Below are positions 22,415-34,157 of a stretch of DNA of 64,000 nucleotides, one piece after another (position 1 is the first letter of the stretch; each line of letters starts with the position of its first letter). The DNA lies in assembly GCA_037954235.1 (NCBI GenBank), contig JBBMOA010000016.1, forward strand, positions 23,857,383 to 23,921,382. Reading direction: 5' to 3'. Position numbers and translations under genes: made by a program. The notes under the pieces were generated by a model, which had not been told where the DNA came from, did no database searches, and saw only the letters and a program-made list of their open reading frames with translations. Source of the stretch: Aulostomus chinensis (taxonomy: Eukaryota; Chordata; Actinopteri; Syngnathiformes; Aulostomidae).

Positions 22415-25400
22415 CTGTGAAATTAAATAAAATGGCCAGTGTCGTCTTAATGAAATTCAACATAACATTTTGATTAAATCCAAGGAGGGAGGCTACTTAG
22501 CCTAGAACTCATGGAACATCCAATAAGGGGTCAATCTGATGCCGCCTGCTGTCTGAACAGCCTCCCCCTGAAGTAAACCATGAATCAAGGAAGGTGCTGC
22601 AGTATGTAGGCTCCATAGATGCTGGACTCTCTATATTGTTTTAGCGGCCAAACTAAATCTGTCCACTTGAACAAATGACTTTGTATTGTAGTGAGATCAC
22701 AATGTTCCAGCGCTCCTTTCGTGCAATGTTTGTTTATGTTGCATTAAAGACAGCAAATCCAAGCGGTGCTGTGGTTTTGGTGGTGGGTGGTCAGTATGCA
22801 TATGCACATTCTTAAACAGTTTACATGATTTGAACACATGCGTAGCTGCTGTGAGTCCAGATGTTGATGGTCACGGCGACGTTAATCATCTGGATGTCAC
22901 CTGTCCTTGTATTCGTTAAATTATATTCCTGATCTTCTGTCCCCGTTGTTCCGTTTCATGATTTTATTGACAACCTTCATTCTCAGGAAGACAGCAGGAC
23001 TAGATTACATGAACAGATTAGACTGTGCCTTTGTACCAGCAGCAGCTGCGGCTGCTCAGCACGACTAAATCACGGGGCTGTAAGGTGACAACTGTGAAAC
23101 ACGGGGCAGAGACTGCTGCTGTAATTAATAATGCTAATAAATATAACATCAATTTATAGGTGCACTTAGAAAAAGACAAACAAGGATAAGCAGGAGAGGT
23201 AAACACACCACAGAAAGGCCATGATGAATGAGCAGGCTCACTAAGTAACTAATACCAGGGGATACAGCCCCCCAGTTGGTAATACTTTTATACACAAGGA
23301 CATCAACTATTTTCAAAGTAATATATCCAGTCTAGGTACTAATTAATGTTCATGATGAATACAGACTGTTAAAGATGTGTCCAGGGACTAATTATATCAG
23401 CATAAGAAGAGTCGCTAAGCATGCGGTGATATCACATGGGACTGTGGTGTAAAGAGGGAGAGCACCCACTCTGTCATGAGGCGGAGACCCAGTCGTCTCA
23501 GTCTGAAGGAAATCCTCCACAGCCCATCAAGAGGAAATCAGGTGAAGACCTCCATATTCATAGGTAACAGCCAGCGGATATTAAACCAGTGTCAACATAG
23601 TAAATGTGATTCATCTTTACATTAAAACAGCATCTGAGGTGTCACGAGGAGCACGGACGGGGCCTTCCAGGGACTGAAGGAGAACATCGGGGTGGTGTGT
23701 TGGGACGAACCAGCCCCAGTAAGCCTGTCTTAACCACACTTCTAACCAGGTCCTAGTGGACACGCTCTCTCTCCTCTGCCTCTAAAGTGGGTCATCACAG
23801 CCACAGAAAGGGAAAAGCATTCAAAGAGTTGGAGTTCCTGGCAATCAGTGGAAATCCTGTTGGTTGAGACCATATAACGGCACAAAAGTCTTCCATACGT
23901 GGAGAAGTAAAGCCTACCCTGACCTCGTGACCTCTGCCAGCGCACTCCTATATCACCATTCTGCATGCCTGTGCTTTGACCTTTTCAAATCCCTCTTTAA
24001 AGGTTGCATGTTCCTGCATCTGTGGGTTGCACAGGCTCTGCAGGAGCAGCCGAATGGGTGAGTGTGCCTCACCTCTCCTCAAAGTGACCTACAAAGCTAT
24101 TGTACTAGGAGAACCATATTTATCACAGCTCTCCACACCACTCAGTTCTACCCGCCGCACCAACAACACAACCCTTCCTGCAACTCAAGTGCTCCTCCAC
24201 TCTGCACTTTGAAAAGCTTTTTAGGCACAATTGGTTAGAGGAATCTCTGAAAAGGATGTCAATCGCTTGGTTGCTTTGAGAGGTGAAAATGGTATTCAGG
24301 AGCTACTGAAAGTTTAATCAGTCCGTGATATGTCTGTGCAGGACCGTCTGAAACTCAAGACTGAGCTATCGTAGGCAAAGACCTGGCACTGATTAGAGTG
24401 TTTCAGGCTTTATTCCGTCAATGTTGGTTCTATCTCGATTACAAATCATGTGTTTGGTTTTCTTCATTTTCGTGGAGGCAAAATAACCGGCAGCATTACA
24501 ACTGTTTGGTGATCTCCCGACGCTGAATCTCGCGGGTGGGCTGTTCATTCACTGCAGCGATGCAAAGATGATTCCTTGTTCCGTGAAAAGATGTGCACAA
24601 CCACATCAATTCAAAATCTCATCCACTGATCAGACAATGGCAATCATTTCAGTTTTTTTTTCTGATGCTTTTAAGATGGGAGACAATGCAAGCCTTTGGA
24701 CAGGTGCTTTTCAGGAAAATAATAGACACAATAGATCGTTAGCCATAAAGATGAGAGTTATCTATCCTGCTCAACTCAAGCCCAAGTGGTACTTCTAGTG
24801 TCAGCCTCCAGTCCTGGTGAACTGTGAACAAGTGTGGTCAACTACCAATTGTGGATCCAACACAACAAAGCCTCATTCTCTGGATTTGATAGGATGTACT
24901 TCAAACTGAGTAGCAATTCAATATTTTTTTAAAAAAGGGAGAAAAATCCAATGTTTTTAAGCTATATTTGAGCAGTATGGGCCCTGGATCTCGTCAGAGC
25001 TGCTCTGATTTAGTAATAAAACTGAACAATTAGCTGGAAACACTGTAACTGAGAGTATGGGACCCTCAAGGCAAACAGAGACACAAGTTACCCATAATTC
25101 CTCCAATAATCTAATTAGGATTCTTACTGGAACCATGGCAAGCTTATGAGACGGCTGTGACACATTTGCACTCTAAACACGCCCATGCTTTAACTTGGTG
25201 CATTGGCAAAGAGAACTTATCACAAATGCATCCATGGATTCATCCTCTCTCTGCTGGAACACTTGTGTTTTTTTCATTAACTCATTTACTGATCTGCAAT
25301 CGTATTGTGTTAGTTCCGCCAAAACAGGAAAACAATGCAATTTGATTTTCAAGCTTAAAAGCACAGATGTCTAGAAGAGTCAAATAGGTTAAATAAACAG

Positions 25401-26475
25401 CAGAACTCCGCATGACAGTGACACAGCTCATTGTTTGGTATTTATAGTGTAGAGAAGCGCTGGTACGCTGTGAAACGTGTCGCTCCACAGGGACGTAGCT
25501 GTGGATCTGACATAGCCTCCATCAGTGCCCTGCTGTCACTGTGACCCAAACAGACAAAAGGAAAGGTTTGACAATTGTCACCACTCAGCACTGACATGTT
25601 GTCCTGTGTGCATCCCGTTCTGTAGCTGAATCTTTAAATTGTGTGTTTGTCGAAGTTCAGGCTTTTTTTCCATCAATGGCTGCAAGTCTGAGGGTTACAG
25701 ACGATGCTCGTGTGGGGTTAGGTGTTCTCAAACATTAAGGCAGACGATAGGAATTTCAAATAGAGACTTCACTTCCTGCTTTGAGCTGAACGTAGGTCGG
25801 TGGGGTCAACAGACAGCTTTGCAGTCGCAGCCCATGCTGTCCACACAGGAGGAGAGTGGGTCACTCTTTTATCACTGAGACATATTGAAAAAGCAGCTGA
25901 GAGAAGATCACAGCGGCACAGGGGGACGCAGAGCGAGAGGTATATCTCTCCTGCTTTCACTTAGCCAGATAAGGGCCTGAGCCCGACAGCCCTTTCATTC
26001 CTGCTTCCTTGCTTATTGCATTTGATTGAGCTTTAATGGGTTTTTTGTGGATAACATCCATTTTTTTCCCACTGTATTTTTTTCTTCTTCTAATTGGCAT
26101 TCAGTATGGCACACAAAATGAAACTTGAGCTTTATTTTTTTGTGAGGAGGAGGGTAACCATGATGAAGGAAGTTAGATCCTAATTGATCAATGTCTCACG
26201 TCTGAGCTTTGCAGCACGGTCAAAAATTGTTGATAGAACTCAGGACATTTGATTATCGAGTTGAAGAAGTAGAAACAATGTATTTGAATAACAACAAAAA
26301 AAACGCAATATAAAAGCAGCCTCTTAGGTCTTATAAAAACAAATATTTTCAGCTGAAGCTGTAATTATTGTAAATATGTGGATAATAACAAGTTTTTTTT
26401 GTCCCATCTTCCCTCATTGTTATGCTCTAACTGGAAAATTAAGTAACAGTATGAATATGGATATACAAAAAGGCC

Positions 26476-26484
26476 ATATATTTA

Positions 26485-26517
<33 letters not shown>

Positions 26518-26518
26518 T
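26476..26518. repeat. (TA)n microsatellite
   Basis: TA-rich tract ending in a pure run of about 16 TA units; one TG interruption. Confidence 0.9.
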
Positions 26519-28956
26519 CCATTTTTCAAATCAGCAGGCACATCTATCTTTCAGCACATTCCAATTAAATTTGACATTCTATACGAGGCCACTTTGAGCA
26601 GTCAGTGGTGTGTGTTTATGAATATGTATTCCTTTTCAATATCAATTAAGCATGGGATAAACGTCCATGATATGTTTTTCATGGGCTTAAGCGTAGTCAA
26701 ACTAATTTTAATTAGCTGGTGTATATGAGCCGCTCCCATTAAGTGCGCAGAGCTGAAGCTGTCCCATCGGTGCTACGCTGCAGGTCCATATGTGAGACTG
26801 TGTGTGTTTTGTAGGAATAATAAATTGTCTCACAAGTCACTTCAGAGGTGTTCAGCCTGGCTGCGTAGTGGATTTGCTTGCCAACATTCCAAAAGAAAAG
26901 AAGAAAAAAAAAGCACACATCTGGTAGACATTTCCAGAGTGGATGGTCGATGTGCTTTGGACAGTGCCATTAAGCGCTCCAGGTTGCAGCCAGTTATGAT
27001 GCCCAGCTAACCAGGTGTCAGGAAACATTTACTGGACTCTCTGTGAGGAAAAAGAGGATTTGGAAGTTCCATGAAAAACGTGCATGAAAACCTCTCCACC
27101 TAAAACTGCAGGCAGGCTTCCAAAATGAGGATTAAGGTTTAACTTCCATCTGTGTGACGGACAGACAAGTACTTAGCAGACAATTGTAATCCTTTAAAAG
27201 CTAATAAAAGCAGCACCATGCTAGTTCAGCATGAGGTAAATCCAGCCAGGTCTGATGCTGGGATTCACTGCTGATTGGCTGTCTGCAGATGATAGGTAGA
27301 CTTCCTATCTACAGCCCCGGTCCTGAAACAGCCTCAGGCTTAGAGGGTCAGAGGTCATGTCGGGGGTCACATCAATCACACCTCCACTGTGGATCCAGTT
27401 AATTTGGTAACTAATTTATTTGGGTTGGGCTCCTGCGTCATATCAGTTTATAAGCCTCATGGATGTAACACAGGTCTTTATTGCTCTGTTGAAGAGAGAG
27501 CAACTCCCAAGTGTCTGCTTCAGCGACTCCCTGCAGTAGGCGTAAGATCAAAATGAAATTACTTTTTGATATTTTTCTGCAATCTGGGAAAAAAATACGA
27601 ATAAGCTGAACATCCCCTGATATGCAGAGGAAAATAAAATGGAAACTGTCAGTGCCAATATGAGTTTGGGTGTGCGCTGCTTCACGACAACCTGCGGTGT
27701 CACCACTTTCATCTGCTTGGATGCTTGGACACGAGTACATCAGGGAACTCATTAGGACGCCAGTCTTTCACACCAAAAACTCCACGTTATCCAGTCAGGG
27801 CAACATCTGTGTGCTGCCTCTCCATCCAGCACCACCCATGACACTCCCATCAACCCCTGTTTCTGGGTTAACTTGGACCCAAAACAGTGGGATGACCTGT
27901 TCAATTGATGTAATCTCCTATGTCTTTGTAAGCCAAATGAGAGTTGCAAAAGTGCCATTTACTAAATGTTTGATTTTTAGCTCAAAGCATGAGGCTTTAA
28001 ATTCTTTAGCACAGGCAGACTTCAGGACACAATGGGAACAAGTCCCCATAAGCATGCTGAAAGGGAGGCGGAAATTTGACATCTTATCACTTTTCCGAGT
28101 CAAAGGTTCAATGTACATTTAGAAGGTGCCAAATGATGCGGAGCTCCATAAACCTATCACCGATATTCTGTCTTCATCTCTGCCGGTTGGATATAAGATG
28201 GAAACACATATTCTCTTGCTGGCAATGGAAAATTGGTTGTTCCCTTGAGCCAGTGGGCTTTGAGGTGCACTACAAAGAAACAAATTGGAGATGAATCGAT
28301 ACTGATGATAACAGGAGTTGGATTCAATGAATCAGACTTGGTCCAGGCTTTGCGACCTGTCACATCCAGACATAAACCAGTGACTCCGAGGATTAAGGGG
28401 CAGAATCTGACTCAGTCTCTGTTCTTTGCCAGTAACTGAATGTTTAAGTTGCACTTTATATCCCTCCTTTATGCCACAAACCAGTTCCTTGAGAGGTGGC
28501 TGCCAGCACGGTCCTTAGAAGTAACTTGAGGTAAATATGTGCAGCTGGCAGCTCATGTGGTTTTGTTCACCCACATTGAAAGGTACAGTATGGATTTCTA
28601 CGTAAATAACTTTCTGGTAAAGTCTTGTTTTGTTTTGTTTTTTTAACTCTGTTTGAAAGTTAATCTCTTGAAAAGTGCATTCACCATCTGAAAAACATTT
28701 AGTGCTCTCTGCATGAACTCTATTAAACAATAAGAAGTGAAAGAAGATTTAATAATTAAAGCCTATTTGGAAGGAATTTAATTTTAATGAACTCAGCAGT
28801 TAATCCAGAGATGGGCGGCAACATATCTGCAGTACTTGAAGGCTGATTGACATTTTTCACATCCAACATTTCTAAATGTTTAAGAGCGCTGAACAATCTC
28901 CCTGATCCCTCGAGTTCAAGACAACAGCGCAAATTTAAGAATTCCAAATGCAAACA

Positions 28957-29082
28957 GGGTCCACCTTCTAGCCCTCTGGGGCCACCTTCTAGCCCTCAGG
29001 GGCCACCTTCTAGCCCTCAGGGGCCACCTTCTAGCCCTCAGGGGCCACCTTCTAGCCCTCTGGGGCCACCTTCTAGCCCTCA
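28957..29082. repeat. 21-bp minisatellite, six copies
   Basis: Six contiguous units of exactly 21 bp, consensus GGGGCCACCTTCTAGCCCTC plus A or T. The first unit has one difference (GGGT for GGGG) and units 1 and 5 end in T. Because 21 is a multiple of three, open frames arise on both strands: plus-strand GPPSSPQ heptads and minus-strand RARRWPL heptads. No splice sites or homologous protein support coding. Confidence 0.9.
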
Positions 29083-31021
29083 CACAGTGAATTCCTCTCC
29101 AAAATCCTGACAAGCTCGATCACAAGTTAACCGAAGCTACATGCAAGTTTATAGCCTAAATTCATATTTTTCAAATGGCCACTCCATTATTTCACTGAAT
29201 ATAAATTATGCATAAAGCAAAATGATATCTAGTTCACACTACTTTTACGCCTTCTAAGATTGTCTTCATCAGATTCTAGCCTGGTCACTGTTGAAATGAG
29301 GTTTAATGAGGAAGACACACTAACATCCAGCCTTATTCCATCCACTTTATGCTTTTGAAATTACATTAACCTTCTCAGACACAATTTTCAGAGGATTTTT
29401 GAAAGTATCGCATCACTAATTGACTGCTTAGTACAGGAAACGTGGTGGAAAATGAAGAGATTATTAGATACAAAGGGGAAAAAAAGAGCTCGCTGATAAT
29501 GCCATCAAAAATGGCAACAAATAAGACTGGAAAGCTTCCTGATGTGTGAGGACGCCAAACCATGCTAGGATGTTTATTCTGATGATGTCCTACATGCACA
29601 CTCACGTGAGTTTTGCTTCAAACTATAAAGAAAAACGCCGATCTCAGCTGAATCCATCCCAGCACAGGACGCTCACATTGCCTCTACCATAAACATGTTA
29701 AATTCAATAAAAGCTTGATACTATTTTAATAAGAGGAAAGGCTTGCAGCTTAAACAACTTTGTTTTTCTTCCACAGAGCCCCCATATCACATTTCTCAAT
29801 TTCAGGCTTTTTCTGATATCCCCCATCCCCTGCAGGAACACTTGTACGTTTCAGTCAGTGTTCAGTAGGCAGCTTGGCTTTCCTCCCCTAACTCTTACCA
29901 CATGTGCGCTGACTGGGGCCATACTGCGCGCCTGATAATACCTCCGAAAAACACAGCCGTGCTTATCTCCCCATTCAATTCTCCCAATTATTACTAAATA
30001 AAAGATCAATCCAGAATCTATTACTGACATGCTGTATGACAGGCTTGACACAACACTCTCTCAACTTTAAAGAAAAATCTAAATCAATTTAGATGACGAA
30101 CTGATAACGATTGGGGTTTGGGGAGGAAAAAAAAAGGTGGTGACTGATTTACAGAGAGCATAAGAAAGTACCGCGGTGGATGATGAAGGAGAGATGTTTT
30201 TCATCTTCTGACACAAAGGAATCCATGAAAGGCTGCAGTGCCGCTTGACTGCCGTCAGACTGAAAGATGCTGCGTATGAATTCTTTATAAAGAAATTAAT
30301 TGTTTTTGTCTGTGGGATCTGGGTGTGCTAGATTGCCACACATTTCTGTCTCAGTTCCTATGAATCAATAATAACTTGGGTGAAATGCAGTGGTCATGTT
30401 TAGAATCTAATCAAATTCAGCCACATTTCCTCTTGTAGAATATTACTGAAGCCAGCCAAAAGTTAAACAGTAAAATGACAAGGAATGAGTGGGCTTACAG
30501 CTGCTCATAGCTTATTGTTTTACATGCTACACTGAACAAAAACAGGGGAAACGCTTATTACACAGTACAAACATGAACTTCCTTACTGAATGAAAATGGT
30601 GGTTTCTCGGTATGATATATACTACAATGTAATAGCACATGCTCAGCTGTTTCTGGTTGGCTGCAATGTGTTAATTTCACAGCTGAATGCTTTCCTGTTT
30701 TATAGGAAGTATGAGCGAGACCTGTACCTATTCTCAAAGAAGTAAAAATGTTTTCTTGGTTTTGCCTCCAGGCTTCTTTCCTCTTAGCACCATCATGTCT
30801 TTGTAAAATGGCTTGTAAACAGCTTCAGATCAAACTTCAGAATGAAAGCCCCGTGATGACTTCTTCTTCGCTGGAATTTTATTTGCATCCACAGTGTTGT
30901 GTTGAGGTTCTACTCACTTTCAGTACCTCGCAATCTAAAGTCTAGCCAACCCAGTTGTTTTTAGGAAGTTAAATAAAACTTTCACATGTCAAAATACTCC
31001 AAGCATCATCCACTGGCACTG

Positions 31022-31160
31022 GTCACGACTCTGTTGCCTTCTGCCACCCTTTGAGGTAGCACCCTACCCAACCCAATCCCACCTGGGTCAGTGTCCAGGA
31101 TGAAGGGTGGAGGGTATCAGCCAAGGCCAGCATCCAGGGCCTTGTCCTGGTTGGCCACAC
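31022..31160 (-). pseudogene. Ty3/gypsy RT-RNase H relic
   Basis: On the minus strand the conserved start of the RNase H domain is visible. YPPPFILDTD is followed by a Gly-rich GIGLG, then VLPQ and EGNRVV, matching the family pattern in which a DTDAS..GIGAVLSQ segment precedes a basic, Val-rich strand. A stop codon interrupts the frame just before YPPP, and the usual Ala-Ser after DTD is Pro-Gly. Only this fragment is recognisable and no LTRs were seen. It is an old, dead insertion fragment. Confidence 0.6.
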
Positions 31161-31535
31161 CCCCAACAGTCTCTGAGAGACAGACATGGCCTGTGCACTG
31201 GCTAACCACTGGTTAGTTGTTGACACTTCTATGCTGTATCATGTGACACTGTCAATCAGAGTTTTTATAGGATGCAGGTAAAAGGAATTGTGAGTAACAA
31301 CTAGCTTGGTGACAGATGCTCTCTGCCTGGAAAGTAGATGATTTCTTACTTTGTGCATTACTTGTGTAGTAATACGAAAATCTATTGACTCTTTAAGTAT
31401 CTGTCACTTTCATCATGGCTTCTAGTGTGGAAGCGTCATAATCCTTTGCTGAGGAGAGCAAATGCCACAATTTCATGTTTCAAATTGCATAGTGTCTTTT
31501 TCTGTTTTACCATCAAATGAGGATAAAATATCATC

Positions 31536-31601
31536 TGAAGAGGCTGTGTTTCTGGAGTGCTGCAGGGTTCCATCTTGGGACCGTTGGCTTTGCCTCTGTA
31601 A
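31536..31601 (+). pseudogene. non-LTR retrotransposon reverse-transcriptase relic
   Basis: The frame reads GCVSGVLQGSILGPLAL before a stop at 31599-31601. SGVxQGS(I/V)LGPLLF is a signature of reverse transcriptase in L2/Rex/Jockey-like LINEs, immediately before the strand leading to the catalytic YxDD. An in-frame stop also lies just upstream. No other RT motif was found nearby, so this is a short decayed fragment in the orientation opposite to the gypsy relic 400 bp away. Confidence 0.6.
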
Positions 31602-31799
31602 CTGCCACCATTTGTACCAATGAAAACTGCTGCACTGAAACATATAAAAGTTTAATCTGGTTTAACCACATTCTGAACATCTCTTGATTTGACCATCTGA
31701 GATTTTAGCTTCCTGTGGTAGACATGTTGGTTTTTACCATATCTTGAATATATTCCACACTTGATGTTTTTTGTGTGGTGTTTCATTTTGTTGTTGTGA

Positions 31800-31801
<2 letters not shown>

Positions 31802-31864
<63 letters not shown>

Positions 31865-31880
31865 TGTGTGTGTGTGTGTG
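31802..31880. repeat. (TG)n microsatellite
   Basis: About 39 TG units with a single TA variant near 31858. It lies between the LINE RT relic and the unexplained block at 32.0 kb. Confidence 0.95.
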
Positions 31881-32729
31881 AAGGCGGGGAGACACTGTCA
31901 TGTGCAGGTGATATTTTTATATACTCACAGTCACAAAGTTTCTGCAGAATTGCAAACTGTTTAATAACAAATGAGAACGTTTCTCATCCAGGAGTGAGCA
32001 ACATGCCAGACGTGTCATCCCATGTATTAAGAGGTATCCGGGAGGTTCCTGGCTTCTGTAACCAGAGAGATAAAATCTCTAACGCTGCTGTGGTGGAGTC
32101 GGGCAGTGGGACCTGATGAGATGGAGGCAGCTGAGAAGAGACTCCTGAAGGACTATTACCCAGACCAGATGGGGGAGCAGGCCCAGATGGAGCATGGTTT
32201 CCTGGGGAAGTTTGCCACCTCCCCAACCTTCTTGAGTACCTCCAGGCTGGGTTCATACAGATTCAGACCTTGCAGACCTTACCCCTGGAACAGCTGCTGA
32301 TGGCTGTCAGCCAGCAGGAATAAACACCATAATTACACTGGATTTTAGGAGAAATGTTAATGTGTGGCAGATGTTTAATTTTGTCAAAAAAGGCATAAAT
32401 ATAAACATGCAAATAAGTATTAAACTATTGGATATCTGCATATAATGTAAGTTTTTTGATTTGTAGATGACAAATCCACAGTTGGACGTGCTTACAGGTT
32501 TGTCAGTTGTGTAATTGAGTGTCTTTTATGTCATACTCAGTTTATTCTCTTCACGTTTTTGTATGATATCACCAAATAATTTAGATCACTTCAATCTATT
32601 GTCTCTTTCACATTAAAAGCTTTGCTGAGTGCCAGTTTGAGGGCCCGAGACAAAGCGAAGAAAAAGGGAAATATTTGATGTGAATAATGGAGTCATTTGT
32701 GTATCTGCAGCATCTCCCCATAGTCGGTC

Positions 32730-32730
<1 letters not shown>

Positions 32731-32774
<44 letters not shown>
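32731..32774. repeat. (TG)n microsatellite
   Basis: About 22 uninterrupted TG units. Confidence 0.95.
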
Positions 32775-32775
<1 letters not shown>

Positions 32776-33672
32776 TGCGTGTTAAAGAAACAGAAAATCG
32801 TTTTGTCCACAGTTCCTTCCATCAATGTAAACACAAACTGTTTCTTGTCTGTTTATGCCCTTTAAATGGTTTTATTTCTACGTTTCTTTACACTGATCAC
32901 AAAAGGGATCTAAACTTGTCATACTTGTTAGCTGGATTGTTCAGCTCTTCCAGGAGGGGTGAAAGGAATTAATCTGCAACTAGCTGACGGATTGGGGATG
33001 CAGTATGTTGTCTCTTGTCTTCTACTAGGAACACTTTGAATCATATTTCACCTTTAGAGAGTTCAAGCTGAAATAACAAACCAAATAAAACTGAAATACA
33101 GCCCAGAAAAGACGACTCCCAATTTACCCCCTGAAACAGGAGAAAGAAAGCTGCTGAGTTCAATCATCACTAAAATTTGTTTAAAATTTTGAGAAATTGT
33201 CTCAAGGCGTTTAAGAGATATAACACTCATGTGAGCAGACAAAAACCTTAATCTTTGACCTCGACTGCAAAAATCTTTTCAGTTCATCCTCCAGTTCCAG
33301 TGAAAATTTTGAGAAATTCCCCCGTGTTTATTGCATTAAGGAGAATGGACACAGACAACCAAGTCCAAATACAAGTAAATGTCTCAGGGAGTTTATAGAG
33401 GTTGTGGAGGACATTAAGGGTCATCAAGGATGAAAACAGAAGAAGGGTGAAGCTTAGTTGGGGTGCTGTACAAGTCATGTGACCCTGGCTTAGTTCCTTC
33501 ATAGGCTCTTGGCTTTGTACTGCTAAACAATGCATTGATTCCTCCAAGCATCACCAACGACGATGATCTTGCTGAACAAAACGTGGGAGTCTCATCAACT
33601 GTCCCACCACAGAGCTTATTTTCGGATTCTGATGGAAACAACACATTGGAGGCGCCAACTTACTGCTGGACA

Positions 33673-33744
33673 TCAGAAATACCTCATTTCTGATATGGTT
33701 ATGTTCTGTTGGATGTACTTATGTCAGGAATGAGGTATTTTTGA
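33673..33744 (+). other. long near-perfect RNA-type hairpin (pre-miRNA-like or MITE remnant)
   Basis: The arms are TCAGAAATACCTCATTTCTGA (33673-33693) and the near reverse complement at 33724-33744. As plus-strand RNA all 21 positions pair, two of them as G-U. Five more inner pairs or wobbles extend the stem towards the 30-nt interval. On the minus strand the two wobbles would be A-C mismatches. The left arm is itself an inverted repeat (TCAGAAAT, ACCTC, ATTTCTGA). The function is unknown. Confidence 0.4.
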
Positions 33745-34118
33745 AGTGCCTGTATAAAGATGCACTCGTGCAGAAATGCGCCGTGCTGAAATGGGCCATT
33801 AAATACAAAAGACTGCAGATTATTGTTGGTTACAGAGAGGAGCTAATCAGTATGCCAAATGAATGATGAGCAGAGCAGAAGAGAGGATCCATCTCGCTCT
33901 CCCCATTATCCGCCAACATGCTGAGAAGCTTCCCAGTGTGAACACACAGACTTCATGCCTGTGCAGTGGGCAGTGGCCCACGCCGGGCATCCCGCGTGCA
34001 TCCGATAATTGGTAGAGCACTGCCACGTGTAGCGGTATGCTGAGAGGACAGCATGCGGAGAAAAACACACAACTTCAGCAGATGGTTTGTCTGATGAATA
34101 AACAGCATGCGGACAGCA

Positions 34119-34157
34119 AGAGAGAGAGAGGGAGAAAGAAAGAGAGAGAGAGAGAGA
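34119..34157. repeat. (GA)n microsatellite
   Basis: GA tract with GGG and AAA interruptions; purine-only on the plus strand. Confidence 0.9.

Larger units (their letters stand above)
22415..30999. other. presumed intronic or intergenic DNA, no gene recognised
   Basis: No exon with recognisable protein similarity was found on either strand, and I looked in particular for the macrod2 segment encoding the AFPCISTG region. The stretch holds a TA microsatellite near 26.5 kb and a 21-bp minisatellite at 28957-29082. Homeodomain-type TAATTA-rich patches occur around 26.65-26.75 kb. Confidence 0.5.

Noticed and set aside
23640..23733. Plus-strand frame STDGAFQGLKENIGVVCWDE resembling the linker before a retroelement RNase H
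   Set aside because: Only a loose AF..LK similarity in 27 codons with no catalytic motif nearby.
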